Assembly (NCBI GenBank): GCA_012514785.1
Contig: JAAYZP010000493.1
Coordinates: 1-6,032 of the forward strand
Length of the DNA: 6,032 nt
Direction: 5' to 3'
From: Propionibacterium sp.
GTDB taxonomy: Bacteria; Actinomycetota; Actinomycetes; Propionibacteriales; Propionibacteriaceae
Below, piece after piece: positions 1 through 6,032 of this stretch. The position numbers were made by a program, and so were the translations under genes. The notes under the pieces are model-generated. The model was not told the DNA's origin. It did no database searches and was given only the letters and a program-made list of their open reading frames with translations. Numbering within the stretch: the stretch's first letter is position 1; each line of letters starts with the position of its first letter.

Positions 1-230
1 CGGCGCTCGCGTTTGGCCAGGGAGGCCGAGACGGCCATGACCAGGGTGGTGCGGTCGGCGCCGATCGCGCGCGCCGTCAGGGCGGCGAGCACCGTCGAGT
101 CGACGCCGCCGGAGTAGGCGACGCCGACGCGGGGCCGATCGCCGGCCTGCCCGCGGATGTCCCGGGCGACGTCGTCGGCGATCCGCTGCAGCGCGCCGGG
201 GAGGGGGATGGTGAGGTCGATGAGCTCCAT
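1..230 (-). CDS. larE: LarE, ATP-dependent sacrificial sulfur transferase (N-terminal 76 codons, cut by window edge)
   Basis: LarE is a cytoplasmic PP-loop enzyme that adenylates the carboxylate of the pyridinium biscarboxylate mononucleotide made by LarB. It then donates sulfur from its own cysteine or from a bound sulfur carrier, a step in making the nickel-pincer nucleotide used by LarA. Read from the ATG at 230, the visible protein starts MELIDLTIPLPGALQRIADD and has the PP-loop signature SGGVDS at residues 40-45 after a hydrophobic strand (VGVAY). The helix and the stretch AVSASLAKRER that follow resemble LarE N-termini. The sulfur-donating region lies outside the window. The start is 9 bp past the glucuronidase stop with only a weak ribosome site (AGG, 9 nt upstream), which suggests translational coupling. 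Other PP-loop enzymes (NAD synthase, asparagine synthase, ExsB type) share SGGVDS, but the upstream LarA homologue strongly favours LarE. Confidence 0.82.
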   Translation of the reverse strand, partial: MELIDLTIPLPGALQRIADDVARDIRGQAGDRPRVGVAYSGGVDSTVLAALTARAIGADRTTLVMAVSASLAKRER

Positions 231-239
231 GCGGCCAGC

Positions 240-2021
240 CTATGAGCCCTGCGCCTCGCGCATGGCCTGCCAGCGATTGCGGATGTGGTACGCCGTCGCC
301 TTGGGGGCTCGGTCGCGTTCGAACATGCCCTTCTTGTTGCCGCCGACGCGCATGATGCCGGGCACCGTCTGGAAGTCGGCGAAGTTCCACATCTGCTCGC
401 CGACGATCTCCGGGTAGTCATCGAAGACCCTGTGGTACATGTCGAAGAACGCGATCTGGTAGTCCTCCGACCAGGGGCGGCTGTGCAGGTCGCGGAGCCC
501 GCCCAGGGTGTCCGGCCCGTACTCGGTGAAGAGGATGGGCTTGCCGGGGGCTAGCTCGAGCCAGCCGTCGATCTCCTCGCGCATCAGCTTCTCGCCCAGC
601 GGGAGGTTGTCGTTCTGCCAGTACCAGCCGTAGTAGCGGTTCAGCATGACGACGTCATAGAGGTCGGCCACCTTCTCCTTGTCGGGCGTGGAGAGCATCA
701 CGTTGACGTAGCCGACGGGGCGCGACGGGTCGGCGTCGTGGGTGGCGGCCACCAGCGGCTCGAAGTACTCGCGCGAGATGTCGGTGTTGGTCTCCGGCTC
801 GTTCGCGATCGACCACAGGACCACGCAGGGGTGGTTCTTGTCACGGGCGATGAGTTCGCGGATGTGCGCCTCGTGCACCTTCTGGGTCTCGTCGTTGATC
901 GTCTCGGGGGAGAACGTGGTGTGGGCCTCGCCGGAGAAGATGCCGCCGGAGAGCCCCATGTTCATGCCGACGGCGGCCGTCTCGTCGATCACGACGAAGC
1001 CCTCGCGGTCGGCGTAGTCCATGACCTCCTCGGCGTACGGGTAGTGCGAGGTGCGGAACGAGTTGGCGCCCTGCCACTTCATCAGCTCGAAGTCGTGCAC
1101 CATCATCACGTCGTCGTGGCCCTTGCCGCGGACGAGGTTGTCCTCGTGGCGGCCGTAGCCGCGGAAGTAGAACGGCTCGCCGTTGATGAGGAACTGCGAG
1201 TCCTGGACCTCGACGGTGCGGATGCCGAACGGCTGCGGGTAGACGTCGTCGTCGGCGGTGACCTCGAGGGTGTAGAGGTAGCCGCGGCCGGGCTGCCAGA
1301 GCTGGGCGTCGTCGACGCGTACCTCGCCGATCGCGCCCTCGCCGGCCGCCACTTCTGCGCCGTCGGCGTCGAGCACGCGGACCGTCACGTCCGATGCGCC
1401 CTCGGCTTCGACGTCGTAGCGCACGATGCCGGCAGTGCCGTCGATGTCGGTGGTGATGGTGACGTCGGTGACGGCGACGGCGGGCCGGGTGTAGAGGTCC
1501 ACGGAGCGGTGGAGGCCGGCGTAGTTGTAGAAGTCGTGGAAGTAGCGCTGGTGCAGGCGGCCGACCTCGTCGGTCTCCGTGTAGCCGGGCGGGATGGTCT
1601 GCCAGGACAGGCGGTTGTCGACGGCGGCCGTCAGCCGGAAGGTGCCGCCCGGGGTGACGTGGTCGGTGATGTCGGCCTCGAACGGCAGGTAGCCGCCGAT
1701 GTGGCTCACCACCTCGACGTCGCCGACCCAGACGGTCGCGGCGTGGGTGGCGGCGGCGAAGCGCACGAAGAGGCGTTCACCGTCGAGGAGGCGTGGCGCG
1801 ATGACGTCGCGCTGGTACCAGACGTGGCCCACGTGGTCGTGGATCTCGCTCTCGACGGTGACGTCGTTGAACGAGGAGGGCACGGGCATGGGGCGGGCGT
1901 CAGCGAGGGCGGCAGCGAACCAGCGATCGTCGAGTCCGGCCCCGGCAGCGTCGAGCTGGAAGTCCCAGATCCCATCCAGGTTGTGAATGGTCCTCGATGC
2001 GGATCGGCGGATTCTCAGCAT
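240..2021 (-). CDS. uidA: Beta-glucuronidase, glycoside hydrolase family 2
   Basis: A 593-residue retaining glycosidase that hydrolyses beta-D-glucuronides to D-glucuronate and the aglycone, close to the 603 residues of E. coli UidA. In order it has a sugar-binding beta-sandwich (about 10-180), an immunoglobulin-like domain (about 180-275) and a TIM barrel (about 275-590). The acid/base is E408 in WSIANEP and the nucleophile is E500 in FTEYGPDTLGG. The glucuronate-specific N-x-K motif is present as N562/K564 in GGNKKG, which separates it from galactosidases. Residues 354-380 match the active-site Loop 1 of E. coli UidA and are about one residue shorter, so it looks like a Loop-1 type enzyme. 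No signal peptide is visible, so it is probably cytoplasmic and needs glucuronide import. The start at 2021 was chosen because CAAGGGAG lies 5 nt upstream and the protein then begins like the family (TIHNLDGIWDFQLD). The in-frame ATG at 2123 would add 34 unrelated residues. It sits between the LarA homologue and larE on the same strand. Confidence 0.96.
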   Translation of the reverse strand: MLRIRRSASRTIHNLDGIWDFQLDAAGAGLDDRWFAAALADARPMPVPSSFNDVTVESEIHDHVGHVWYQRDVIAPRLLDGERLFVRFAAATHAATVWVGDVEVVSHIGGYLPFEADITDHVTPGGTFRLTAAVDNRLSWQTIPPGYTETDEVGRLHQRYFHDFYNYAGLHRSVDLYTRPAVAVTDVTITTDIDGTAGIVRYDVEAEGASDVTVRVLDADGAEVAAGEGAIGEVRVDDAQLWQPGRGYLYTLEVTADDDVYPQPFGIRTVEVQDSQFLINGEPFYFRGYGRHEDNLVRGKGHDDVMMVHDFELMKWQGANSFRTSHYPYAEEVMDYADREGFVVIDETAAVGMNMGLSGGIFSGEAHTTFSPETINDETQKVHEAHIRELIARDKNHPCVVLWSIANEPETNTDISREYFEPLVAATHDADPSRPVGYVNVMLSTPDKEKVADLYDVVMLNRYYGWYWQNDNLPLGEKLMREEIDGWLELAPGKPILFTEYGPDTLGGLRDLHSRPWSEDYQIAFFDMYHRVFDDYPEIVGEQMWNFADFQTVPGIMRVGGNKKGMFERDRAPKATAYHIRNRWQAMREAQGS

Positions 2022-2026
2022 GTCTG

Positions 2027-2034
2027 CTCCCTTG
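2027..2034 (-). promoter_or_regulatory. Ribosome binding site of the beta-glucuronidase gene
   Basis: CAAGGGAG on the minus strand lies 5 nt before the ATG at 2019-2021. It is the best Shine-Dalgarno match in this strand's gaps and decides the start codon, since the reading frame stays open upstream to an ATG at 2123. Confidence 0.75.
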
Positions 2035-2095
2035 CATGTGCCAGTTCTCTCTACCTCGTCAATTCGACCACGTTTCCACGGTCCGCAAGTGGGAA

Positions 2096-2123
2096 TTGCC
2101 ACATGTTGCCGAGGTTGCCACAT
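2096..2123. promoter_or_regulatory. Phased TTGCC direct repeat, candidate operator upstream of the glucuronidase gene
   Basis: On the plus strand TTGCC occurs three times, beginning at 2096, 2106 and 2115, roughly one helical turn apart. The outer two extend to a perfect 9-mer, TTGCCACAT, at 2096-2104 and 2115-2123, 19 bp apart. The array lies 75-102 bp upstream of the glucuronidase start and abuts the hairpin at 2123-2150. Phased direct repeats in an intergenic gap are typical of activator or repressor sites, but I cannot name the regulator. No convincing -35/-10 pair was found nearby. A TTGACG on the minus strand (2057-2062) has no good -10 partner. Confidence 0.35.
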
Positions 2124-2150
2124 TCTCCCGCCCGGGGTTGGGCGGGAGAA
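2123..2150 (-). terminator. Perfect 11-bp hairpin between the LarA homologue and the glucuronidase gene
   Basis: Inverted repeat TTCTCCCGCCC (2123-2133) and GGGCGGGAGAA (2140-2150) around a 6-nt loop. It starts 15 nt after the stop codon of the LarA-like gene. The stem is long, perfect and GC-rich, as expected of a terminator, but no U tract follows on the minus strand. It could be an actinobacterial U-less terminator, a partial terminator that lowers downstream expression, or an mRNA 3'-end stabiliser. Confidence 0.6.
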
Positions 2151-2165
2151 CGCGTCGATCTGTGA

Positions 2166-3473
2166 TCAGGCGGGCAGCTGTCCGCGCTGGCCCTCGGTGC
2201 GGTGCAGGAGTTCGCCCGCGTTCGGCACGACGAGCGTGTCGGGATCCGCCTCGTAGGCAGCGAGGTCGACGTCGGCCGGGTCCATGTAGGTCAGGCTGAT
2301 GTCCTCGACGACCTCCTTCGGGATGCCGGTGGCCAGCGTCACGGTGACGCGGTTGGTCTCCACGCCCGTCTCCGGGTCGTAGTCGCCGAGCCCGCGCAGG
2401 TGCGTGGAATGCGCCAGCTCGCCCCACGGGTGGTCCTTGAACTTGTCCCACTGGCCGACGAAGTACTGCCGGTTGTGGTAGCCGATCTCCTCGATGCCCG
2501 GGTGCATGACGGAGACCTGCTTGATGTGCGGGGCGTAGATGATGAGCTCGCCGCCGTCGGCGACGACCGGCTCCAGCTTGTAGAAGCCCTTCGCGCCCGT
2601 CCACATGTCCTCGTACATCTCCGGGATCACCGAGACGACGCGCTTGTACGCCTTCGGCACGTACTTCACGTGCACCTGGCTGGAGACCTCGGCGCACGCT
2701 TCCCAGGAGGCGCGCGAGTCGCCGAAGGACATGAACTGGAGGTCGTCGGAGCCGGGCTTGACGATCATGCCCAGCAGCAGCTTCGTCGACGGCACCAGCT
2801 CTGCGGCCGCGACGATCATCTGCCGCACGGGCGTGATGCCGGTGGTGCCGATCATCTCGAAGCTCGTGATGAGCGCGCCCACCCAGTGCGACATGTCGAT
2901 GACGTCGTGGCCGGACAGCCCGGGGAAGAAGTACTTGTTGCCGCCGGAGATGCCGACGACCTCGTGCGGCAGCACAGGGCCGAGGATGAGCGAGATGTCC
3001 GTGTCCACCACCATCTTGTTGACGTGGACCGTCATGTCGCGGTCGGTGAGGCGCCCGCCGGTGAGCTCGCCGATGCGCTCCGCCGGGATGGTGCCGAGGT
3101 TGGCGAATGTGTTCTCGTTCCGCCAGTCGTGGTTGTAGATCTTCCAGCCGGGGTAGGTGTCCTCGAACTTGCCGGGCTCCGATCCCATGAGCTTCCCGAT
3201 GGCGGCGTCGTTCATGTAGTCGTGCGTGCCGAGCGCGATCACGACGCGCACGTCCTTCGGCCGATCACCGAGTGCCTCGTGGACGAACTTGGCGACGACG
3301 TCGACCGGGGCGTGCCGGGTGCCGTCGGGCACGACGAAGGTCACGCGCTTGCCGTCGAAGTCATAGTCGCGCAGCTGCTCGAGCACGAACTCGCGGATCT
3401 GGTCTTCACTGAGGACTTCTTCGGGTCCGCCGATGCTGGCGGCGTCCTCGATACCGGGATACAGCTTGGTCAT
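2166..3473 (-). CDS. LarA-family nickel-pincer-dependent 2-hydroxyacid racemase/epimerase homologue
   Basis: A 435-residue protein of the LarA/DUF2088 family, whose members invert the alpha-hydroxy carbon of 2-hydroxyacids through hydride transfer to a nickel-pincer nucleotide. Family marks in order: DGTRHAP (50-56, with D50 and R53 spaced as the substrate/cofactor Asp and Arg of lactate racemase), GTHD with candidate catalytic H84, HD at 115-116, HVNK with K153 as the probable cofactor-attaching lysine, LPHE with H170 as the probable nickel ligand, and SGGNKYFFPG (176-185). These assignments are by motif, not alignment. In particular I am unsure which of H115 or H150 is the second base. No signal peptide is seen, so it is cytoplasmic. 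Characterised relatives act on lactate, malate, other hydroxyacids and D-gluconate, so the substrate is open; the glucuronidase neighbour suggests a sugar acid. The start is uncertain: ATG at 3473 is used, but ATG at 3482, three codons upstream with a weak GGA, is equally possible. Confidence 0.87.
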   Translation of the reverse strand: MTKLYPGIEDAASIGGPEEVLSEDQIREFVLEQLRDYDFDGKRVTFVVPDGTRHAPVDVVAKFVHEALGDRPKDVRVVIALGTHDYMNDAAIGKLMGSEPGKFEDTYPGWKIYNHDWRNENTFANLGTIPAERIGELTGGRLTDRDMTVHVNKMVVDTDISLILGPVLPHEVVGISGGNKYFFPGLSGHDVIDMSHWVGALITSFEMIGTTGITPVRQMIVAAAELVPSTKLLLGMIVKPGSDDLQFMSFGDSRASWEACAEVSSQVHVKYVPKAYKRVVSVIPEMYEDMWTGAKGFYKLEPVVADGGELIIYAPHIKQVSVMHPGIEEIGYHNRQYFVGQWDKFKDHPWGELAHSTHLRGLGDYDPETGVETNRVTVTLATGIPKEVVEDISLTYMDPADVDLAAYEADPDTLVVPNAGELLHRTEGQRGQLPA

Positions 3474-3668
3474 GTCCCCCATGTTTCCATAGGTGCGACA
3501 GGGTCGTGCCGGGCGGCTGAAGTTGCCGGGGCCGTTGCGTCGCGCGGCGGGAGAGTGAAGCGACGAGGGACTTCGTCGTGTATGGCGCGAGTACCATTGC
3601 ATCAGTCACCGGGCTCGGCAGTTGCGTCAGCCTCGTGACCGGGAAGAGCTACTAGGTGAGGGGACGCG
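3474..3668. promoter_or_regulatory. Divergent intergenic region with repeated motifs, probable promoter region for both flanking genes
   Basis: This 195-bp gap separates the divergent LarA-like and membrane-protein genes, so both promoters should lie here, but I see no clear -35/-10 pair on either strand. Three structures stand out. First, a 12-mer direct repeat with one mismatch, GGCCGTTGCGTC (3530-3541) and GGCAGTTGCGTC (3617-3628), 87 bp apart. Second, an inverted repeat CGACGA-N6-TCGTCG (3561-3578). Third, a looser ATGG-N8-CCAT (3582-3597). The TTGC core is shared with the repeats at 2096-2123. The membrane-protein gene has GAGGGGA at 3658-3664, 4 nt before its ATG. Confidence 0.45.
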
Positions 3669-4019
3669 ATGCTGGATCTTCTGGTGTTCCTATGGGGCTT
3701 GGCCCTGGCGGCGGTCATGGCGACCATCACGCGCGTGCTATACGTGCGCCTCCATCAGCTGAGGCTCACTGATTGGCTTGGCTACATCGCTTTGGTGGCA
3801 GGTCTCGTAGCCGTGCCCTCGTGGCAGTGGGCCATCTCCCCTTGGCTGCTGCTCAGCGTCCCCGTCGCGCTCGTCTACGGAGTACGTCGGGGTCAGCGCA
3901 CGTTGCAGGCTTGGCGCCGGGGCGAAGTTGTCTACGGCATCTTCACGTTCGGCAAACCGCCTGCCGGTGTGCAGGACCGGTTCAGAGCCTGGGCTGCGCA
4001 GGTGGACGCAGACTCGTAG
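3669..4019 (+). CDS. Small hypothetical membrane protein, three predicted helices
   Basis: A 116-residue protein that I do not recognise. It has three hydrophobic segments at about residues 4-22, 36-51 and 56-71. Between the first two is a short basic stretch (RLHQLRL). After the third come a basic patch (RRGQRTLQAWRR) and a soluble C-terminal tail of about 35 residues ending in acidic residues. It is tryptophan-rich (W9, 36, 52, 54, 59, 82, 108). The basic patches suggest that the tail and possibly the first loop face the cytoplasm, but topology is a guess. The ribosome site GAGGGGA, 4 nt upstream, supports the start. It is the only plus-strand gene here, divergent from the LarA homologue and convergent with the galactosidase gene. 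Its codons are less G/C-biased than its neighbours (CTA, GTA, TTG, CTT, AGG, AGA appear), suggesting low expression or a separate origin. No function is proposed. Confidence 0.72.
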   Translation: MLDLLVFLWGLALAAVMATITRVLYVRLHQLRLTDWLGYIALVAGLVAVPSWQWAISPWLLLSVPVALVYGVRRGQRTLQAWRRGEVVYGIFTFGKPPAGVQDRFRAWAAQVDADS

Positions 4020-4052
4020 CCCGGTCCCGCCCTCATCCTCCGGGTCTTGGCG

Positions 4053-4078
4053 GCGAGCCGAATCCCTCAGCGGCTCGC
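4053..4078. terminator. Hairpin between convergent genes, candidate bidirectional terminator
   Basis: Inverted repeat GCGAGCCG (4053-4060) and CGGCTCGC (4071-4078) with a 10-nt loop. It spans the TGA of the galactosidase gene (4067-4069) and lies 33 bp past the stop of the membrane-protein gene. That is the expected place for a terminator shared by convergent genes. No T tract follows on either strand, so the call rests on position and an 8-bp GC-rich stem. Confidence 0.45.
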
Positions 4079-6032
4079 ACCGTGGTGCAACCGCAAACTC
4101 CACGCCCCGGCGCGTGGCCGAAGTTGATAGGCCGGGAGCACATCGGGACCGCAGGATCGGCTGCCGGAGCCGTGCTGCGCAACGTCGACGAAGAGGTGGA
4201 GCTTCGACGGTGTCGGCAACTCGTGCGGGTGCGCGGCAGCCGCAACCTCGTGCTCATCGTGGCGGCGCAGCGTGAACCCGGGAAGCTCGCCGGCGACGGG
4301 CTCCGCGTGCAGGGCCAGGCCGAGTTCGGGCACCCTGAGCTCCCGCAGTGCAGCGCGGTGACCGCTCTCCTGGGGCTTGGGATAACCGACGATGAGGTCG
4401 TCGATCGAACTGCGGAACCGGCCGACACGGGCAGCGCGTCGCAGGTCGGGGTAGTTCTCCAGCGGGCCGGTGCCGAACCATTCGGCCGTCTCCCCCTCGG
4501 CCGGGAGTTCGAAGTGGAGTCCGAGCCGGGCCCACACGCCATCCCAGCGGGCGGTCGGCGAGGAGTCCGCGTCGAGATGCAGCGACGATCCGTCGCTGGA
4601 GTAGCGAAGGGTCACGTCGACGCCGTGTTCCGAGCCCGCTGCCGCGTAACGGTGCCTCACGACGATCCCTCCAGGTGCCTCGTCGACCGAGACGACGCGC
4701 CGTTGGAGACGATCCAGCCCCGCCGCGAGCCATCTCGCTGCCGTTGACGGACCCTCATGGCCGAGACCGGCGCTCTCGGCGGGGCTGACGTCCAGGTAGG
4801 AGCCGAAGTCCGCGCCGAAGTCGTTCTCCACGGGCGCGCGCCACAGGGTCAGCCGTGGCCCACCGATCGGCAGCTCCCCCAACCGCAGGAGATCACCGGT
4901 GCGCGGATCGAACTCACCCGGGCCGACCCTCAGGGAACGCTCGGAGCGAAACGAAGCGACATGGCGACCCGGGGAGGTCGTGATGGGACGCGACGGCCGA
5001 CGCAGACACTCCTGGCTGAAGGCGACCTCGTGTCCCGCGGCGGCCCATGGCGCGTCGTCGGCCAGCTCGGCGCGTACCGTGCGCCACAGCTCACCATGTC
5101 CCGGGTCGGGTTCGGGCAGGGCGATGCTCCGGGCGGAGCCAGCGTCGATGGCCGGGACGTCCAGCGCAACCTCGCGTGCCGGGTGGCCGTCGATCTCGTC
5201 GACGAGCACGAACCGCAGGTCCGCGGTGTCCCCGTCGTGCCGCCTGTTCTCGATAGTCAGCTGGCTCGGCCCTACGTCCAGCTTGATGGGTGCGACGACG
5301 GCTTTGTACTCGGCGAGTCCGGGGGAGGGGGTGCCGTCGGGCAGGACCATACCATCGCAGATGAAGCTGCCGTCGTGGATGGGTTCGCCGAAGTCGCCGC
5401 CGTAGGCGAAGAATTCCGTCCCGTCCAGCGTCGTGGTGCGCAGGCCGTGGTCACGCCACTCCCACACGAATCCGCCGTGCCACTGCGGAAGCGTGTCGAA
5501 CGCGTCCTCGTACTCGGTGATCCCTCCGGGCCCGTTGCCCATGGCATGGACGTACTCACACAGGATCATCGGCCGCCCGGCGAGCACGCCCGCGCGCCCC
5601 GGCGCGGCGAGGGCGTCGCCTTGGCCGGTGGACATCAAGCCCATCTGTTCGACGGGCACGTACATCCGGGATACGAGGTCGGTGTGGGTGCCGTCGAAGT
5701 CCGACTCGTAGTGCACCGGGCGCTCGGGATCGCGACGGCGAAGCCAGGACGCCATGGCGGCCAGGTTCGCGCCCCGGCCGGACTCGTTCCCCAGGGACCA
5801 GCTGATGATCGACGGGTGGTTCTTGTCCCGTTCGAACGTGCGCTGGATGCGGTCGAGGAGCGCGGCGCGCCAGCGCGGATCGTCAGACGGGTTGTCCCGC
5901 CAGTCCTGGTCCTCGAACCCGTGTGTCTCCAGGTCGTTCTCCAGCATCACCCAGAAACCGAGTTCGTCGGTCAACTCAAGGAGCTCCGGGTGCGGCGGGT
6001 AGTGCGCCGTGCGGACGGCGTTCATGTTGTGC
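4067..6032 (-). CDS. lacZ: Beta-galactosidase, LacZ-type glycoside hydrolase family 2 (C-terminal 654 codons, start outside window)
   Basis: This retaining glycosidase hydrolyses terminal beta-D-galactosides such as lactose. The frame is open through the right edge; residues are numbered from the internal Met at 6025, which is not the start. The part present begins in the TIM barrel at HNMNAVRTAHYP, matching LacZ around its His391. The metal-site segment DLETHG is at 31-36. The acid/base is E81 in WSLGNESGRGAN and the nucleophile is E157 in ILCEYVHAMGN; GGFVWEW (184-190) holds the tryptophan equivalent to Trp568. A linking beta-sandwich (about 243-340) and the large LacZ C-terminal sandwich (about 365-652) follow, with GTGPLENYPD (518-527), PQESGHR (551-557) and a Gly/Ser loop QHGSGSRSCGPD (617-628). 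By comparison with E. coli LacZ about 380 residues are missing, giving a full length near 1000. It lacks the N-x-K motif of glucuronidases. Substrate range beyond beta-galactosides cannot be read from sequence. Confidence 0.93.
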   Translation of the reverse strand, partial: HNMNAVRTAHYPPHPELLELTDELGFWVMLENDLETHGFEDQDWRDNPSDDPRWRAALLDRIQRTFERDKNHPSIISWSLGNESGRGANLAAMASWLRRRDPERPVHYESDFDGTHTDLVSRMYVPVEQMGLMSTGQGDALAAPGRAGVLAGRPMILCEYVHAMGNGPGGITEYEDAFDTLPQWHGGFVWEWRDHGLRTTTLDGTEFFAYGGDFGEPIHDGSFICDGMVLPDGTPSPGLAEYKAVVAPIKLDVGPSQLTIENRRHDGDTADLRFVLVDEIDGHPAREVALDVPAIDAGSARSIALPEPDPGHGELWRTVRAELADDAPWAAAGHEVAFSQECLRRPSRPITTSPGRHVASFRSERSLRVGPGEFDPRTGDLLRLGELPIGGPRLTLWRAPVENDFGADFGSYLDVSPAESAGLGHEGPSTAARWLAAGLDRLQRRVVSVDEAPGGIVVRHRYAAAGSEHGVDVTLRYSSDGSSLHLDADSSPTARWDGVWARLGLHFELPAEGETAEWFGTGPLENYPDLRRAARVGRFRSSIDDLIVGYPKPQESGHRAALRELRVPELGLALHAEPVAGELPGFTLRRHDEHEVAAAAHPHELPTPSKLHLFVDVAQHGSGSRSCGPDVLPAYQLRPRAGAWSLRLHHGASR

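Noticed and set aside
77..421. Minus-strand open frame crossing the larE start and glucuronidase end
   Set aside because: Serine/arginine/proline-rich out-of-frame product; the true larE frame starts at 230 and carries SGGVDS.
2057..2062. TTGACG on the minus strand as a -35 box for the glucuronidase gene
   Set aside because: No acceptable -10 hexamer at 16-18 bp; the best candidates there match TATAAT poorly.
2022..2123. Upstream extension of the glucuronidase to the ATG at 2123
   Set aside because: The extra 34 residues do not resemble the family, would run through the repeat array, and a good ribosome site lies just before the ATG at 2021.
738..2165. Long plus-strand open frame (475 codons) opposite the glucuronidase gene
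   Set aside because: Valine/alanine/aspartate/glycine-rich translation with no domain, typical of the antisense frame of a G/C-biased gene; the minus strand has a full glucuronidase with catalytic motifs.
3582..3597. ATGG-N8-CCAT as a LacI- or GntR-type operator
   Set aside because: Only four bases pair at each end and the interior is not symmetrical, so it could easily be chance; mentioned only within the intergenic entry.
2202..3638. Long plus-strand open frame (478 codons) opposite the LarA-like gene
   Set aside because: Mirrors the codon bias of the real gene, shows no recognisable motif, and overlaps it almost completely.
3773..4747. Plus-strand open frame (324 codons) across the membrane-protein and galactosidase genes
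   Set aside because: Overlaps two better supported genes in other frames and lacks any family feature.

Overview
The window reads as chromosomal DNA from a high-GC Gram-positive bacterium, most likely an actinobacterium. The GC content is high by eye, third positions are strongly G/C, and the proteins resemble actinobacterial sugar-utilisation enzymes. I cannot name the genus. No tRNA, rRNA, insertion sequence, CRISPR array or origin was seen.

Layout. From right to left, following minus-strand transcription: the C-terminal two thirds of a LacZ-type family 2 beta-galactosidase (4067-6032, start outside the window); a small divergent plus-strand gene for a three-helix membrane protein (3669-4019), convergent with the galactosidase gene; a 195-bp divergent intergenic region; a LarA-family nickel-pincer hydroxyacid racemase/epimerase homologue (2166-3473); a 144-bp gap with a perfect 11-bp hairpin and a helically phased TTGCC repeat; a cytoplasmic beta-glucuronidase (240-2021) with all diagnostic residues; and, 9 bp further on, the first 76 codons of LarE, the sacrificial sulfur transferase of nickel-pincer cofactor synthesis (1-230, continuing past the left edge).

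How the genes may work together. The LarA homologue, the glucuronidase and larE lie on one strand in an operon-like order. LarE helps make the Ni-pincer nucleotide that LarA enzymes need. The glucuronidase frees D-glucuronate from glucuronides. The arrangement suggests that the LarA homologue inverts C2 of a sugar acid made from glucuronate, for example mannonate/gluconate, rather than lactate. This is inference: the sequence shows the families and the linkage, not the substrate. The galactosidase next door makes the region a wider glycoside-utilisation locus. No transporter, regulator, larB or larC is visible here.
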